IMG/VR virus record: IMGVR_UViG_3300050343_000215
Location: 1 to 64,000 of that record
Reading direction: 5' to 3' (one strand)
Length of the DNA stretch: 64,000 bases
Origin: a virus
Shown: positions 14,503 to 25,300 of the stretch, one piece after another
Numbering within the stretch: position 1 is the first letter of the stretch
Layout of the letters: each line of letters begins with the position of its first letter
Program-made: the position numbers and the translations under genes
The notes under the pieces: model-generated
Databases searched by the model: none
Told to the model about the DNA's origin: nothing
Seen by the model: only the letters and a program-made list of their open reading frames with translations

Positions 14503-17500
14503 TCACATCTTTATAATAAACGTAGTGTTTCTCCATGGTGGTGTAATATCAGAGATACTATGAGTGTGTGATCTATTATCAAGTGTAACCTGACCACCTG
14601 TGCCATGACTATGACCATCTGCTGGACTTTTCAGTCCATAAGCAGTACCTTCACCAGTAGCATTAGGATTATTCCAGGGGTTTGTCACAACACTTTCAGG
14701 GATACTTCCACTACCACTTGCTATGGCATTCGCGACCTCAGAGTAACTAAGGAGTATTCTGTGATCATGAGCGCCACCACCACTTACATGCGGATCCATC
14801 CCCGTAGCCCCGCTAGTTCGGTAAATTCTGTACCTACCACCAGAACCAGAATCTTTACCAGATTCCCAATCATATTGTTCCCCGGACTCATCTGTCCAAA
14901 CAGGCTCTGCATCAGGCCAATAGTTTGTGGAGCCGCCTGTTTCTGAATTAGCAGCTGTAAGGTGATCATCACCGCCAAAGTAGTGATCATGAGCCATTCC
15001 GCTAACTGTGTGTCCGTGGAGTCCGGTGTCTGGCATTGTGTCATAGTCTATTGTGCCGCTCTTTGCAGTAAATGAAGTAACGTCTACTGAACTATGACCA
15101 TGATTCATACCATGTTGATGTTGCGGAAGTTGACCAATGGTTAATGAATGATTAGTAATTGTAAACGCACTCATATTAACTGCAAGTGTTGTTGCGTTAG
15201 TTGCATCACTAGTAGTCTTAGAATGCGAACCACCTAGCATAGAAGTATAATTACCTCCAGCATTATTACCCTTTCCTACAATAAATCTTCCTCTAAAGTC
15301 TGGTGTTGTAAATGATGATCCGTCTCTGCTGGTATATGTGCCACCATCACATAATTTATAACCATTAGGAATACTACTTCCAGCATTTCCACTAGAATCG
15401 TGCCACATAATAACTGCACCAGTAGGAAGAGCATGTTTCATGATTGCACTTCTCATGGTAGAGTTAAACTCATTGCCCTGAGAGGTATAACTTAATGATG
15501 CATCCAGCTCAAACGTACTTGCTTCAACTGTACCCTCAGCTTCTATCTTCTCCAGATTCAATGTTGCAAGAGTTCCTGTTACCTGATTAGTATCAAATCC
15601 ACTAGCATCAGTATAAAGTTTATACTTCATTTCACTGACATCTAGACCCATAAATCCAGATTTTGCAGAACCTGAATAATACTTAAGTTCTAAACCTCTA
15701 TCTTTATTGGCAGCAGAAGCAGCAGCGGCACCATCATCAGTAGTACCACCGAGAGAAATAATAGGATCGTCAAGATCAACAATCGTGCTATTTACATAGG
15801 TTGTAGTACCATTAATTCTCAGATCACCAGTAACTGTAAGGTTATGATTGACAGTTGTTGTGCCTGTGGTGTTACCAATGTTGATGAGAGTAGCGCCAGT
15901 AAACGCATTCATTGTTGCAGAACTAAAGTTGACTGTAGAAGGAATTGTCAAGAAGTTAGTTACGTCTGCAATCGTAGTGATTGTGGCAGTTTTAGAACCG
16001 GTAGTACCAGTGTCATACTTACCATGCATCTCAACATCACCCATGATACGAGTAGTATCACTAGCAATGACTGCAACAGAATTACCACCTTGAGTTCCTG
16101 CACCTAAAGATGCATTAGAGGCAGCAACATTCATTAGTGTTGCATTAGTAGAAAAATTAACTTCAGTAGAAGTAGTAGTATAGTTAAATGTAGTAGCAGT
16201 AGAGGTAAGATCACCACCATTGATTGCTACATCTTCGGTCACAGTCAAGTTGTTATCAAACAGAACATCACCCGTACCAACATGAAGTGATGCGGTAGGT
16301 GCTGTCTGGTTAATACCAAACTTACCAGTAACTTCATAAGGTTCTGGCAAATTACTAGAGAAATTAGGTGCCTGAACATGTGATTCTTCAATAGATGTGA
16401 GGTGTCCAGTACCAATCAATCCGATAGATCTGTAATCACCGACAAGACTTAATGGCGGAGCAGTTTCAGATGAATCACCACCAACAAAAATATATCCCTC
16501 ATGTCTACTTGTACGGTTAATTACTGGTTTATATCTCTTATCGCCAGGAAACTCACCTTCAACACCAGGAGTAGGTTTAGTGTTACCAACACTTAATGCA
16601 ATTTGTTTATTAGTATAATTGGCAAATTCTCCTGCTACGTTAGATACCTTTTGTCTGAAACAAATATCATGACTAATTAACGCTCTATTACTATCTTCCT
16701 CATTAGAGACTTGAGCACCTTCAGTAAATTTAGACAAGTTATTGAAGTTATTTGGAAGTGCGTTTCCTACACCACCATCAGTAGCAAGATTACCTTCAAT
16801 ATAAACGTTCTTAGAACCCGCAACATATGGGACATATTCTTCATTAACAGCAACAGCAGTTCCTGCAACTCTTAGAATTGGTTTATCAAGAATCTCAACT
16901 TCACCAGTAATAGCGTTAATCTTCTGATTACCAACATACAGATCGCCATATGCGTTCAGACCAGAGTAGAATACAACACCAGCACGGCGGCGTTGTGACT
17001 GAGAATAAAGAACTTCTTTATCGGTAAGAACAATTTCCTGCTTAGATGGGAAACCAGTTGAGTAGTTACCTGAACCAAAACCAGTATATTCAAACGTCTG
17101 GTTACCAGCACGAACCTGTGATGTTCTTCTGAGTTCAACATTGATATCAGGAATATTTGCATTAAATGCAATCAATCTATTTTCTTGACCAGAAGTTGCC
17201 TTTCCACTCAAAGAATTTAATGCAGGACTATAACCAGAATCAGCAACCAAGGTGGCAACTGCTTCTTTAGTGATGGAGGATCTATTATCATCCTGGTAAA
17301 CTAAACCATGAACTAAGTTATCAGCAACTGAAACAGCAGCGGCAGGGTCAGCAGCAGGGTTATCTTTATCAAGGTCAGGATAAATCTTAGAAACATCTTG
17401 AGAATACTTCAAGAAATTAAATGTGTTATCCAGAGAATTAAACTGATCTCCTGTAGGAGCAATATCAGCAAGAAGAATAGTCAGATAATAGATACCATCC

Positions 17501-20307
17501 TGCTCATCAGGAATATGTCTAAGAACAGTATCAGATCTATAGATAAAATAGATTCTGTCATATGGAGCAGTTTGATCTGTCTGAGAATTAGTATCATAAG
17601 GTACGATTACATTACTTGCATCAGTTCTTCTTGCAACAACATAACCAATCAGAGGTGGTCTTGCATTAAGTTCAGTCTTAGGAATAACATAACGCATACG
17701 ATATGTTCTGTCAGCTAACTGTCTATTATCAGCAATTCTTCTGAAGAAAATATTTTCTGTATTTGTTAAAGTAACGTTACTGTAGATACTATTTGGGTTA
17801 GTAAGAACTGGATGAATACCATTGTTTGCATTTGATTTTACAGCAAGATACCAGTTTTCTTGCACTGGATCATATCTCAGTGGAGATTTCTGGATATTTC
17901 TATAAACCTTTATCTGATTTACATCTCCTGGTGCATCAATGTTAATCTCAATACCATTGTTTGCATTTGATTCAGTGTCTGAAATCTTAAATGTATAAGC
18001 ATCTACAACAAATACAAAATATTCACTTTTAAGACTGATAGACTGTGTTGTTCCACTCTGCTGAATTTGAGGAAGTTGTCCAGTAGTTTTAACATCAGCA
18101 ATTACTCTACGGCGGAAGAATACTTTATCTCCAGTAGAGAAACCGTGAGGGAAGGTGCCTGTTGAAAATGTCTCAGTGCTTGAATTTGCTTCAACATCAA
18201 ATCTTGGAAGTTCTGGATTAGTATCAGAAACAAATGCCTTTACGACCAAAGAAGATCCTAAAGCTATGATAGATCTGAGGTTTACAATACTATTTGAAGA
18301 AAGAGGATTACTAGAATCTGCACCAGCTCTTGCATCTTCTTCTGAAGGTGCAATTTTAAATGATGTATTATTTACCTTAATAGCATAATAAAGTCTATTA
18401 GACTCCATGCCTAGTGGCAAATAACCTGTGCTGCTGTAAATTCTAATAGGAGTAGCAGTCTCAAATTCATTTGTAGATGCTGTAGTGAATGTATCAGTAG
18501 CGACATCTACATCAGTAACAGTATGTTCTTCAATACCACTAGGATCAATTTCTGCTTCATATACATCTAAACCATTAGTAACAGGATTACTAAGTTTTAC
18601 ATGAATCCTATCGTTAATTTTACCACCAATCTTATAATTGTTGATGTCAAATACTGGTGCCTCAGAGGCATCTCTCTGTCCAAACAAGAATAGTTTGGTG
18701 CCCGTAGTGTTGGCAGCTAAGTTTGCTCTACTCTTCTGAACATCTAATGGATAATACTGAACATCACTTTCAATTGTTGATAATGACTGAGGTGGAACAA
18801 TGTGAGTGAACTTACCTTTCTTATCAAGTGTGAACGAATCTGGACGGAAACCATCAGCAATTAGAGCCTGAGTACCAAAGTTAGAGTTAGAGTTAGTGAT
18901 AGAATAATCACCACCAGACTCAATCAGGTGCTGCTCAGCGTAACCAACGGCGAACACAGAGACTGACTGAATGAATGCATTATTAGACACACGGATGTGA
19001 TAATGTCTCCAACCAGTGCTAGCATCACCACGATAGTACACACCTCTGGTAGAATCTTGGTGAAGTGCAACAGCATCAGAAGCACCATTCTCTAGTACAA
19101 AACTAGGATTAGGAACTGTAGTTTCAGTAAACTTAACAAATGCACGATCATCCTTCTGAAGTGAAACTCCAGTAAACTGTGCAACAACCATGGATTTAAA
19201 TCCACTGACTCTACTACCATCTGCCCATAGACCACAAAGACCATAAGTGGATCTTAATGAACAGTTAAAGATGTATGGTGAAGATGAGTCAACCGTATCA
19301 ATCTCAGCTTTAACAATAGCCTGATCAATATCACTAACAGGAATATTACCCGGAGCCAGACCATTTAGAGTAACTACTAATTCAGTATCATTATTAACTC
19401 TAGTAACATAGTAAGTTCCATTCAAATCAGTATAAGAACCTGCAACATTCTCAATGGTGATTTGCTGACCTTCAAATACTTCATGAGGACCATCAGTTAC
19501 GATAGTAATCAATGCACCAGAAACACTTGCTGTTGAAATTTCTTTTTGTCCTGCCTGTTGTAGAGGACCAACAATTCTATTTTCTTGTGTTCTAGATTCT
19601 AATTCACCTGGAGTTGTGGGGATTGATGCAAATGCTTTAGATGCTTTTGAATAGAAAAGATCTAGATCGGTTTGATCAGCATATGTAAAGCAAGTAACTT
19701 TATGGTGAGAATAGTTAGAGTTTACAATAGCAGTGCTAGTAGGATCAGAATAAACACCACCGTTACCAGAGACATCAGATGTGGGAAGAGCATCAAACAG
19801 TGAGAACTGCCAGAAATAACATGCACCAGTTACCTTAAAGATTGATGTTCTACCAATAGAATCATCAGCAGGATTAGGAACATAACGAGGACGAACTCTC
19901 GTTTTTCTAAGGTCCATACCAACGAGTGAAGTACCTCTAGGTACAACTAAACCACCGATTACGGAGTTAAACTTATGAAGATCATTATTAGGATCTAAAA
20001 TATCAAAGTTAGATTGATCCGATAGTTCAGCAACTTCAGCAGTGTTTGCCTTACCAGGACGGTTATCAACGATATACTCACCGGGTGACAGGTTGATCGT
20101 AAACTGATCATACTTGTCATTATTCTGACCTTGAATATATGAAAATCTTGCTACTTCCAGCAGCGCACGCTGAATAGTTTTGAACGGTCTAGTGGGAGAG
20201 TTTCCGTTATTTGAAATCAAGTCCGACGCATTAAAATCGTCAGGGTTGACATACAACATCCTTCCAGTTCTGGAAGCAATCAAATTAGTTAGTCTGGTTA
20301 ATGCCAT
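14503..20307 (-). CDS. Very large tail fibre-type protein with collar domain
   Basis: The 1934-residue protein begins MALTRLTNLIASRTGRMLYV with RPFKTIQRALLEVARFSY, a beginning typical of beta-helical phage structural proteins. Near residue 1629 is a phage tail-collar domain (GAVIMWHDSSGNAGSSIPNG, then TPDFRGRFIVGKGN). The last 200 residues hold seven HxH motifs (QHQHG, NHGH, LHGH, AHDH twice, GHSH, SHTH) and end PPWRNTTFIIKM. Collar domains occur in T4 gp12-type short fibres. A late promoter motif and double hairpin precede the gene. Host recognition is the likely role. Confidence 0.75.
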   Translation of the reverse strand: MALTRLTNLIASRTGRMLYVNPDDFNASDLISNNGNSPTRPFKTIQRALLEVARFSYIQGQNNDKYDQFTINLSPGEYIVDNRPGKANTAEVAELSDQSNFDILDPNNDLHKFNSVIGGLVVPRGTSLVGMDLRKTRVRPRYVPNPADDSIGRTSIFKVTGACYFWQFSLFDALPTSDVSGNGGVYSDPTSTAIVNSNYSHHKVTCFTYADQTDLDLFYSKASKAFASIPTTPGELESRTQENRIVGPLQQAGQKEISTASVSGALITIVTDGPHEVFEGQQITIENVAGSYTDLNGTYYVTRVNNDTELVVTLNGLAPGNIPVSDIDQAIVKAEIDTVDSSSPYIFNCSLRSTYGLCGLWADGSRVSGFKSMVVAQFTGVSLQKDDRAFVKFTETTVPNPSFVLENGASDAVALHQDSTRGVYYRGDASTGWRHYHIRVSNNAFIQSVSVFAVGYAEQHLIESGGDYSITNSNSNFGTQALIADGFRPDSFTLDKKGKFTHIVPPQSLSTIESDVQYYPLDVQKSRANLAANTTGTKLFLFGQRDASEAPVFDINNYKIGGKINDRIHVKLSNPVTNGLDVYEAEIDPSGIEEHTVTDVDVATDTFTTASTNEFETATPIRIYSSTGYLPLGMESNRLYYAIKVNNTSFKIAPSEEDARAGADSSNPLSSNSIVNLRSIIALGSSLVVKAFVSDTNPELPRFDVEANSSTETFSTGTFPHGFSTGDKVFFRRRVIADVKTTGQLPQIQQSGTTQSISLKSEYFVFVVDAYTFKISDTESNANNGIEINIDAPGDVNQIKVYRNIQKSPLRYDPVQENWYLAVKSNANNGIHPVLTNPNSIYSNVTLTNTENIFFRRIADNRQLADRTYRMRYVIPKTELNARPPLIGYVVARRTDASNVIVPYDTNSQTDQTAPYDRIYFIYRSDTVLRHIPDEQDGIYYLTILLADIAPTGDQFNSLDNTFNFLKYSQDVSKIYPDLDKDNPAADPAAAVSVADNLVHGLVYQDDNRSSITKEAVATLVADSGYSPALNSLSGKATSGQENRLIAFNANIPDINVELRRTSQVRAGNQTFEYTGFGSGNYSTGFPSKQEIVLTDKEVLYSQSQRRRAGVVFYSGLNAYGDLYVGNQKINAITGEVEILDKPILRVAGTAVAVNEEYVPYVAGSKNVYIEGNLATDGGVGNALPNNFNNLSKFTEGAQVSNEEDSNRALISHDICFRQKVSNVAGEFANYTNKQIALSVGNTKPTPGVEGEFPGDKRYKPVINRTSRHEGYIFVGGDSSETAPPLSLVGDYRSIGLIGTGHLTSIEESHVQAPNFSSNLPEPYEVTGKFGINQTAPTASLHVGTGDVLFDNNLTVTEDVAINGGDLTSTATTFNYTTTSTEVNFSTNATLMNVAASNASLGAGTQGGNSVAVIASDTTRIMGDVEMHGKYDTGTTGSKTATITTIADVTNFLTIPSTVNFSSATMNAFTGATLINIGNTTGTTTVNHNLTVTGDLRINGTTTYVNSTIVDLDDPIISLGGTTDDGAAAASAANKDRGLELKYYSGSAKSGFMGLDVSEMKYKLYTDASGFDTNQVTGTLATLNLEKIEAEGTVEASTFELDASLSYTSQGNEFNSTMRSAIMKHALPTGAVIMWHDSSGNAGSSIPNGYKLCDGGTYTSRDGSSFTTPDFRGRFIVGKGNNAGGNYTSMLGGSHSKTTSDATNATTLAVNMSAFTITNHSLTIGQLPQHQHGMNHGHSSVDVTSFTAKSGTIDYDTMPDTGLHGHTVSGMAHDHYFGGDDHLTAANSETGGSTNYWPDAEPVWTDESGEQYDWESGKDSGSGGRYRIYRTSGATGMDPHVSGGGAHDHRILLSYSEVANAIASGSGSIPESVVTNPWNNPNATGEGTAYGLKSPADGHSHGTGGQVTLDNRSHTHSISDITPPWRNTTFIIKM

Positions 20308-20340
20308 CTGGAGTTATTATACAAAATGGTTCTTCTGGGG

Positions 20341-20348
20341 TATTTATC
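20341..20348 (-). promoter_or_regulatory. T4-type late promoter motif
   Basis: GATAAATA on the minus strand lies about 34 bases before the start of the 1934-residue fibre-type gene and directly after a terminator, as expected for a late structural transcript. Confidence 0.55.
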
Positions 20349-20351
20349 ATT

Positions 20352-20379
20352 AAAAAAGATCAGATATTAATACCTGATC
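20352..20379 (-). terminator. Rho-independent terminator
   Basis: GATCAG/CTGATC with a 10-base AT-rich loop is followed by six T on the minus strand. It ends transcripts of the small genes upstream. Confidence 0.8.
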
Positions 20380-20385
20380 TTTAAG

Positions 20386-20404
20386 ACTTCCTTCACACGG
20401 AAGT
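20386..20404 (-). repeat. Second hairpin beside the terminator
   Basis: ACTTCC and GGAAGT form a 6-bp stem with a 7-base loop, about 10 bases before the main terminator. It has no U-run of its own and may assist termination or protect the 3' end. Confidence 0.45.
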
Positions 20405-20413
20405 TAAATTCTA

Positions 20414-20596
20414 TCACTCATATTCTATTGTGTCAAGTATGTATTCTACAGTGTTGGCAACATCATCCATAGCATCACGTAAAACTGGTTGTTGTCCAGA
20501 ATATTGTTCTGTTTTAGGTTCGCCATTTTTCAATTCTTCAGCAAGAGTCCAACGCCATTGCTGCATACCCTTAGAATACCACAGGTTTATTTTCAT
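20414..20596 (-). CDS. Small hypothetical protein, 60 residues
   Basis: The protein MKINLWYSKGMQQWRWTLAE ends with an acidic helix (DVANTVEYILDTIEYE). It overlaps the upstream gene by four bases and is the last gene before a double hairpin. The function is unknown. Confidence 0.6.
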   Translation of the reverse strand: MKINLWYSKGMQQWRWTLAEELKNGEPKTEQYSGQQPVLRDAMDDVANTVEYILDTIEYE

Positions 20597-20853
20597 TCTG
20601 GTAAAATACTTTCAGGATCTAATTCTATGCCACTTAACATGGGATGTAAACCTTCCTCTAACAAATATGCTGATTTCTGATGAATCAGTTCAATTGAAAT
20701 GCAAGGAGAATCTATTGCTTCTGCCAACACTGCTTCTGTTTCTTTTGCCTCATCATCTAAAGAATCAAATGTAAATGGAGTGCCATTTAATAAGTATGCT
20801 TTTACTATTCCTTCCTCATCAGTGAGGATATGCTTAGTGGTTACTTTATACAT
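20593..20853 (-). CDS. Acidic hypothetical protein, 86 residues
   Basis: The protein contains ILTDEEGIVKAYLLNGTPFT and an acidic middle (SLDDEAKETEAVLAEAID). It lies one base after speD and overlaps the next gene by four bases, so it belongs to the speD transcript. The function is unknown. Confidence 0.6.
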   Translation of the reverse strand: MYKVTTKHILTDEEGIVKAYLLNGTPFTFDSLDDEAKETEAVLAEAIDSPCISIELIHQKSAYLLEEGLHPMLSGIELDPESILPE

Positions 20854-20854
20854 A

Positions 20855-21187
20855 TTAGCGTTTTATGCATTTAAGGTTATATTCTCTCGCTTTAAGTGCC
20901 TCAATCATATACATCATCGCTACTTCTGGATTCGTTTCCCCACATGTAAAAACATCTAGGGCGGCAGACCCTCGTTCGGGCCAAGTGTGGATGCTGATGT
21001 GACTCTCTGAGAGTAATGCTACAATAGTAACACCTTGTGGTTCAAACTTATGAGATGAGATATCCAATAAGGTTAAACTAGTTTTATTTAGAGACTGAAT
21101 AATTTGCTCTTTTAAATAATTTTCATCATCAAGAAGTTCACGAGGGCATTCATATGCCTCGGTGAAGCAATGCTTACCAAGTGTCAT
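20855..21187 (-). CDS. speD: S-adenosylmethionine decarboxylase proenzyme (SpeD)
   Basis: The 110-residue protein has the SpeD core LLSESHISIHTWPERGSAAL followed by DVFTCG. The SES serine is the site of self-cleavage that forms the pyruvoyl cofactor; the following histidines and the cysteine in TCG are catalytic. The enzyme makes decarboxylated SAM for spermidine synthesis. Phage spermidine may help DNA packing or photosystem stability. The size matches prokaryotic class 1B enzymes. The ATG overlaps the stop of the upstream structural gene (TAATG). Confidence 0.92.
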   Translation of the reverse strand: MTLGKHCFTEAYECPRELLDDENYLKEQIIQSLNKTSLTLLDISSHKFEPQGVTIVALLSESHISIHTWPERGSAALDVFTCGETNPEVAMMYMIEALKAREYNLKCIKR

Positions 21188-22380
21188 TAGTTCAATCTAA
21201 TAATAAGAGCAGTACCTGCAATTTCCTTTGTTGCTACCATTGAAATCATACCCATGGCACCAGTTGCTTGTATTGCAACAGAACCACCTAAGTTTTGTAG
21301 GAGGATTGTATTCAGTGGCGTGGGACCAGTTTGAATGCCAATATTACCTACTGCTGTTGCCTGGAGAACACAATCACCTTTAACCAAAGATCCAGCAGAC
21401 CATGCTGTTAGTCCTGGTGCAGCAGTGCCAACCTGACAGTAAGAATTACCCACAGGGATATTAACAAAATCTTGAGAATATTGTAGAAGAGGATCCATCA
21501 GCAATGTTGATGTCCTACTACCAACAATTTCATATTTTAATGCCTCAGTCGGCATTTCTATTTGCAGTGGTCCAACTTTTTTAATTGGGTTATTGTTGAC
21601 CTTGACTTTCATCTTGCCATCAACCTCAAGAATATAGTCATGACCTACTTTATGATGAAGTGTTCCCTGAGTTTCGTGGGTGGTAATATGAGCTCCTGGT
21701 CCCAAAACAGAGGGTTCCAGAATATTCATCTTCTGTTCCTGAATTACTTCACCATAATTCTCCTCCATCTTACTACCAGTAACAGTTTCTTTGAAACTGG
21801 TTGTAGAAAGTTCATACTGACCTGTGGAAATACTTAATTTGCCACTACCAACACTTTTTGTTAACCCAAATGGTACAGGATCTTGACTTCCAGTGTTTAA
21901 ACTAATTTGCTCTGCTGCTTTCAGTTTAATACTACCGCCTGCATTCAGTTCAATATCCTTAGCGGCAGAAATATAAATTCCTCCCTTACCATTAGATTGA
22001 ATACATATGTCTCCAGTGCCAAAGATTTCAACACTTTTTTCCTCATCTTCACCAGCCTCACCACCACCAGTAACTCTATGACCTTCAGCAATTAACTTAA
22101 TGTTATGCCCTGACTTGAAGTGCATATACCCCACTGATTTAACATCAAGGTATCCCTCATTAGGGGTCATATCTGAACTTCTAGCATTAATTAAAACTGC
22201 ACCATTCTCCTGCCAACGAACAAATGATCCGCGATAATGTCGCATCTCATAGTTCCTATCGTCAGGACCACATGTTTCTCTAATGGCAAAGGAGCTATCA
22301 GTGAGAGTCTCCCTTACCTCATTTATTTCCTCCGTAATTTTGGAAGATTCTTGTACAAGGGACTGTTTAGTATCTAACAT
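21187..22380 (-). CDS. Baseplate spike-type structural protein
   Basis: The 397-residue protein contains short repeating strands (GDICIQSNGKGGIYISAAKD, IELNAGGSIKLKAAEQISLN), the pattern of the intertwined beta-helix of gp5/VgrG-type spikes. The N-terminus (about 40 residues) is helical. It directly follows the 1843-residue hub-type gene, as if the T4 gp5 spike part were encoded separately here. The C-terminus (VATKEIAGTALIIRLN) is not a typical metal-binding tip. Confidence 0.6.
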   Translation of the reverse strand: MLDTKQSLVQESSKITEEINEVRETLTDSSFAIRETCGPDDRNYEMRHYRGSFVRWQENGAVLINARSSDMTPNEGYLDVKSVGYMHFKSGHNIKLIAEGHRVTGGGEAGEDEEKSVEIFGTGDICIQSNGKGGIYISAAKDIELNAGGSIKLKAAEQISLNTGSQDPVPFGLTKSVGSGKLSISTGQYELSTTSFKETVTGSKMEENYGEVIQEQKMNILEPSVLGPGAHITTHETQGTLHHKVGHDYILEVDGKMKVKVNNNPIKKVGPLQIEMPTEALKYEIVGSRTSTLLMDPLLQYSQDFVNIPVGNSYCQVGTAAPGLTAWSAGSLVKGDCVLQATAVGNIGIQTGPTPLNTILLQNLGGSVAIQATGAMGMISMVATKEIAGTALIIRLN

Positions 22381-22381
22381 T

Positions 22382-25300
22382 TTATGGGCAATCTACGATG
22401 AACACGGTTCCAATTGTACTATCATTATATTTATTGACGACTCTGAGATAGCGTTCAGCAACTTCACTACAAGGAACAAATTGGATAATTGGTTTAGCAG
22501 ATCCACCAAATCCATTAGCACCTCTGATTCTAATATCAGGAAGTTTATCATAAACTATATTTTGTGGATTGGTGATTCTAATCTCAACAAGTTTTCCATC
22601 CTCAATAGCAGCAAATGCTATAGTTGGGTCGCCATTAACATAAACAGTAGGCGATGATTCATAATAACCACCGACATTCGTAAGAGCAATCTCACTAAGA
22701 ATTCCGCATTCACCTGCTATATCAACGTTTGGAGTATATCCAATACCTGGAGATTTTACTATAATATTAATTAAACATCCATGCTCATCTAACTCTGCTT
22801 TAGCAATAGCACCAGTCCCAAGACCGCTGATAGCAATTAAAGGAGGTTGCTTATATCGCACATTACAGTCTTGCAATTCAGGAGGAATAGGCACAGAAAC
22901 TACACCACCAGGAGGACCAACAATAACTGGTGTACTAGGAGGTGGATCGTCAGTAAACAAATCATCCTCATCATCATCATCAGGTACACAAACACCATTA
23001 ACACACACATATCCTTCAGGACAATCAGAATCTATCGTACATGCAAGTACACATACACCATTAACACACACATATCCTTCAGGACAGTCGTCATCTATTT
23101 TACATCCTATCACACACTTACCATTAACACATATCATACCTTCAGGGCAGTCTTCATCTATTTTACATTCATCAGGTTCAAGAGTAGGCGGTGGATCATC
23201 ATCAGGTTCATCAAATGGAGGAGGCGGGTCAATTATATCATCAACAGATACACAAACACCATCAATACATACCTGTCCTTTAGGGCAGTCAGCATCTATT
23301 GTACATTCTGGAGCAGGATCAGGTACACATTCACCATTGATACATATTTGACCTTCAGGACAGTCAGAATCTACTAAACATCCCGTAGTAGGAATAATAT
23401 CCTCATCTGGACAATAATATTCTTTGTTAGTTTTATCCTTCCAATATCCTTCTTTCTCCTTCATATATGTAAGAGAGTTTGGATCTTCAAACAACATTCT
23501 TCTCACGACCGTGCAATCATCATCAGGATCATCATCAGGAAAATCTTCTGGAACATCTTTGTTATCAGTAGGTTCAATAATATCACACAGCCCAGAATCA
23601 GGAGCAACACCAAAATCAACAGTGAGAAGTTTTACAAGTTCTCCCATTCCACTGAAAGAATATCCACCCTGGTCTGGGAATGATAATGTGTTCCCAACCG
23701 TGTAGTTTTGACCAGGGTTAACAATTTTAAGAATTGTATATCTGGTATTCTTAGGTTCGTTATTTTCATCAAAGAGTGCCTCAAATCTTGCTTTTACTCT
23801 AAGACCTGTTCCATCACCGCCAACTAAGTCAAACTCACTTTCATAAGAATCTTTCATATTAGCCCAGTTAAGGGCAGTACCATAAGTATGCTGTGCGAAT
23901 TCACCAATCCTCTTCGGATAGAACCCTGCTTCAAAATCATTGATTAACTTATTTTTAACACTAGATTCATTAGGTGTAACAGAAAGAATGGTCAATCTAG
24001 CATTTTCATCAAAACCATTCTCAGGATTGTCATCCCATCTAGCTACTTGACCTTTTGAAATAATTTGTGGCTTACTTTGTTCTTTACCAACTTCAACAGA
24101 AGCTGTAGTAGTAGCGTCAACTGCAATAGTTTTTCTATCAGTACCCGATGTACCTTTTTGTTGAGTCGTCCAACTAACCTTTTCACCATTACCAACTTTC
24201 AAAGTTCCTACAGCGAGACCAGATGTACTAGGGTTATCATTCCAAGTAAACTTTAAGGAGACATCCCCCTTCCCAGTAACAAGCATTTGAGTTCCATCAT
24301 CATTAAACTTTGCAGTGACACCGGAAGATGTATCTTCAATTTCTAACGCAGCATTTTTATCAAAACCATTAGAGGCACGATCATCAAACTGGACTTCTTT
24401 ACCACCACGGACAACTTTTCTGCCCGCCGTAGAGGATTCACCTTCAGTTCTGATAGCAAATGATTTTTGAGCATCAGTAGTTTCGGTGGTGGTGGAAAGT
24501 TGATTCCCTTTATATTTGAATTTATAAGTTTCTCCAGAACTAACAAATACGGTTTTCGTTACTGAACCTTTTTCTTTTAACTGTTTAAAAGTTTTACCCG
24601 CGACAAAAAGTTCTCCAACTGCTAAACCACTTTTATCAGGATCATCATCCCATTCAAATCTTAATTTAACAGCACCTTCCCCAACATCACCAGTAACCTT
24701 TAAACCAGACCCATCATTAAGGAACTTTGCATCAAGTTCATTAAGAACACTTTCTGCGGTCATCCTAGGTTTAAAGTTTTCAAAAAGTTCTATAGACTCA
24801 CCAAAACCGGCAGGAGTAGCAGCTACATCAGTATATGAGATTAAATCCCCATCCTGAAGTGTTCCAGGAGGAGCACAGTTTACAGTGCTAGAATAACACC
24901 CCTTTTTAGTGATTCCAATATATGTTTGCTTAGTTGTAAATGTAATTACAGGAGTAAATGCTGATGGAGTTGAAGGTGTTCCAGTAATCGTACAACGATA
25001 ATACTCCTCATCCATAATCAAATAAGATGGTTGAGCAACTTTTAATCTATTAGTTACAGCGCCAGAATATGTAATGCTAGCAGACTGTGGAACAGTAGAT
25101 GTTGACCATTTATCAAGGGTAGTTCCACCAATAGTAACACCAGACGGACCAAAGGTGGTTACTCTTTCATTAATAGTTTCAGATCTAACACCATCGGCAA
25201 CAGCAGTCCATGTACCAGAAGGATCATAAGTTCTCTCCCATGCATAAGATAATGTATAACCAGGAACACTCGCTTTAGCAACAAATCCAATCTTTAGAGG

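Noticed and set aside
22847-23377. Plus-strand frame rich in R, T, N, I opposite the cysteine repeats
   Set aside because: It has repetitive composition caused by the repeated DNA of the minus-strand gene.
22965-23385. Direct repeats as a CRISPR array
   Set aside because: Repeats are in frame, encode cysteine modules and have no uniform repeat-spacer spacing.
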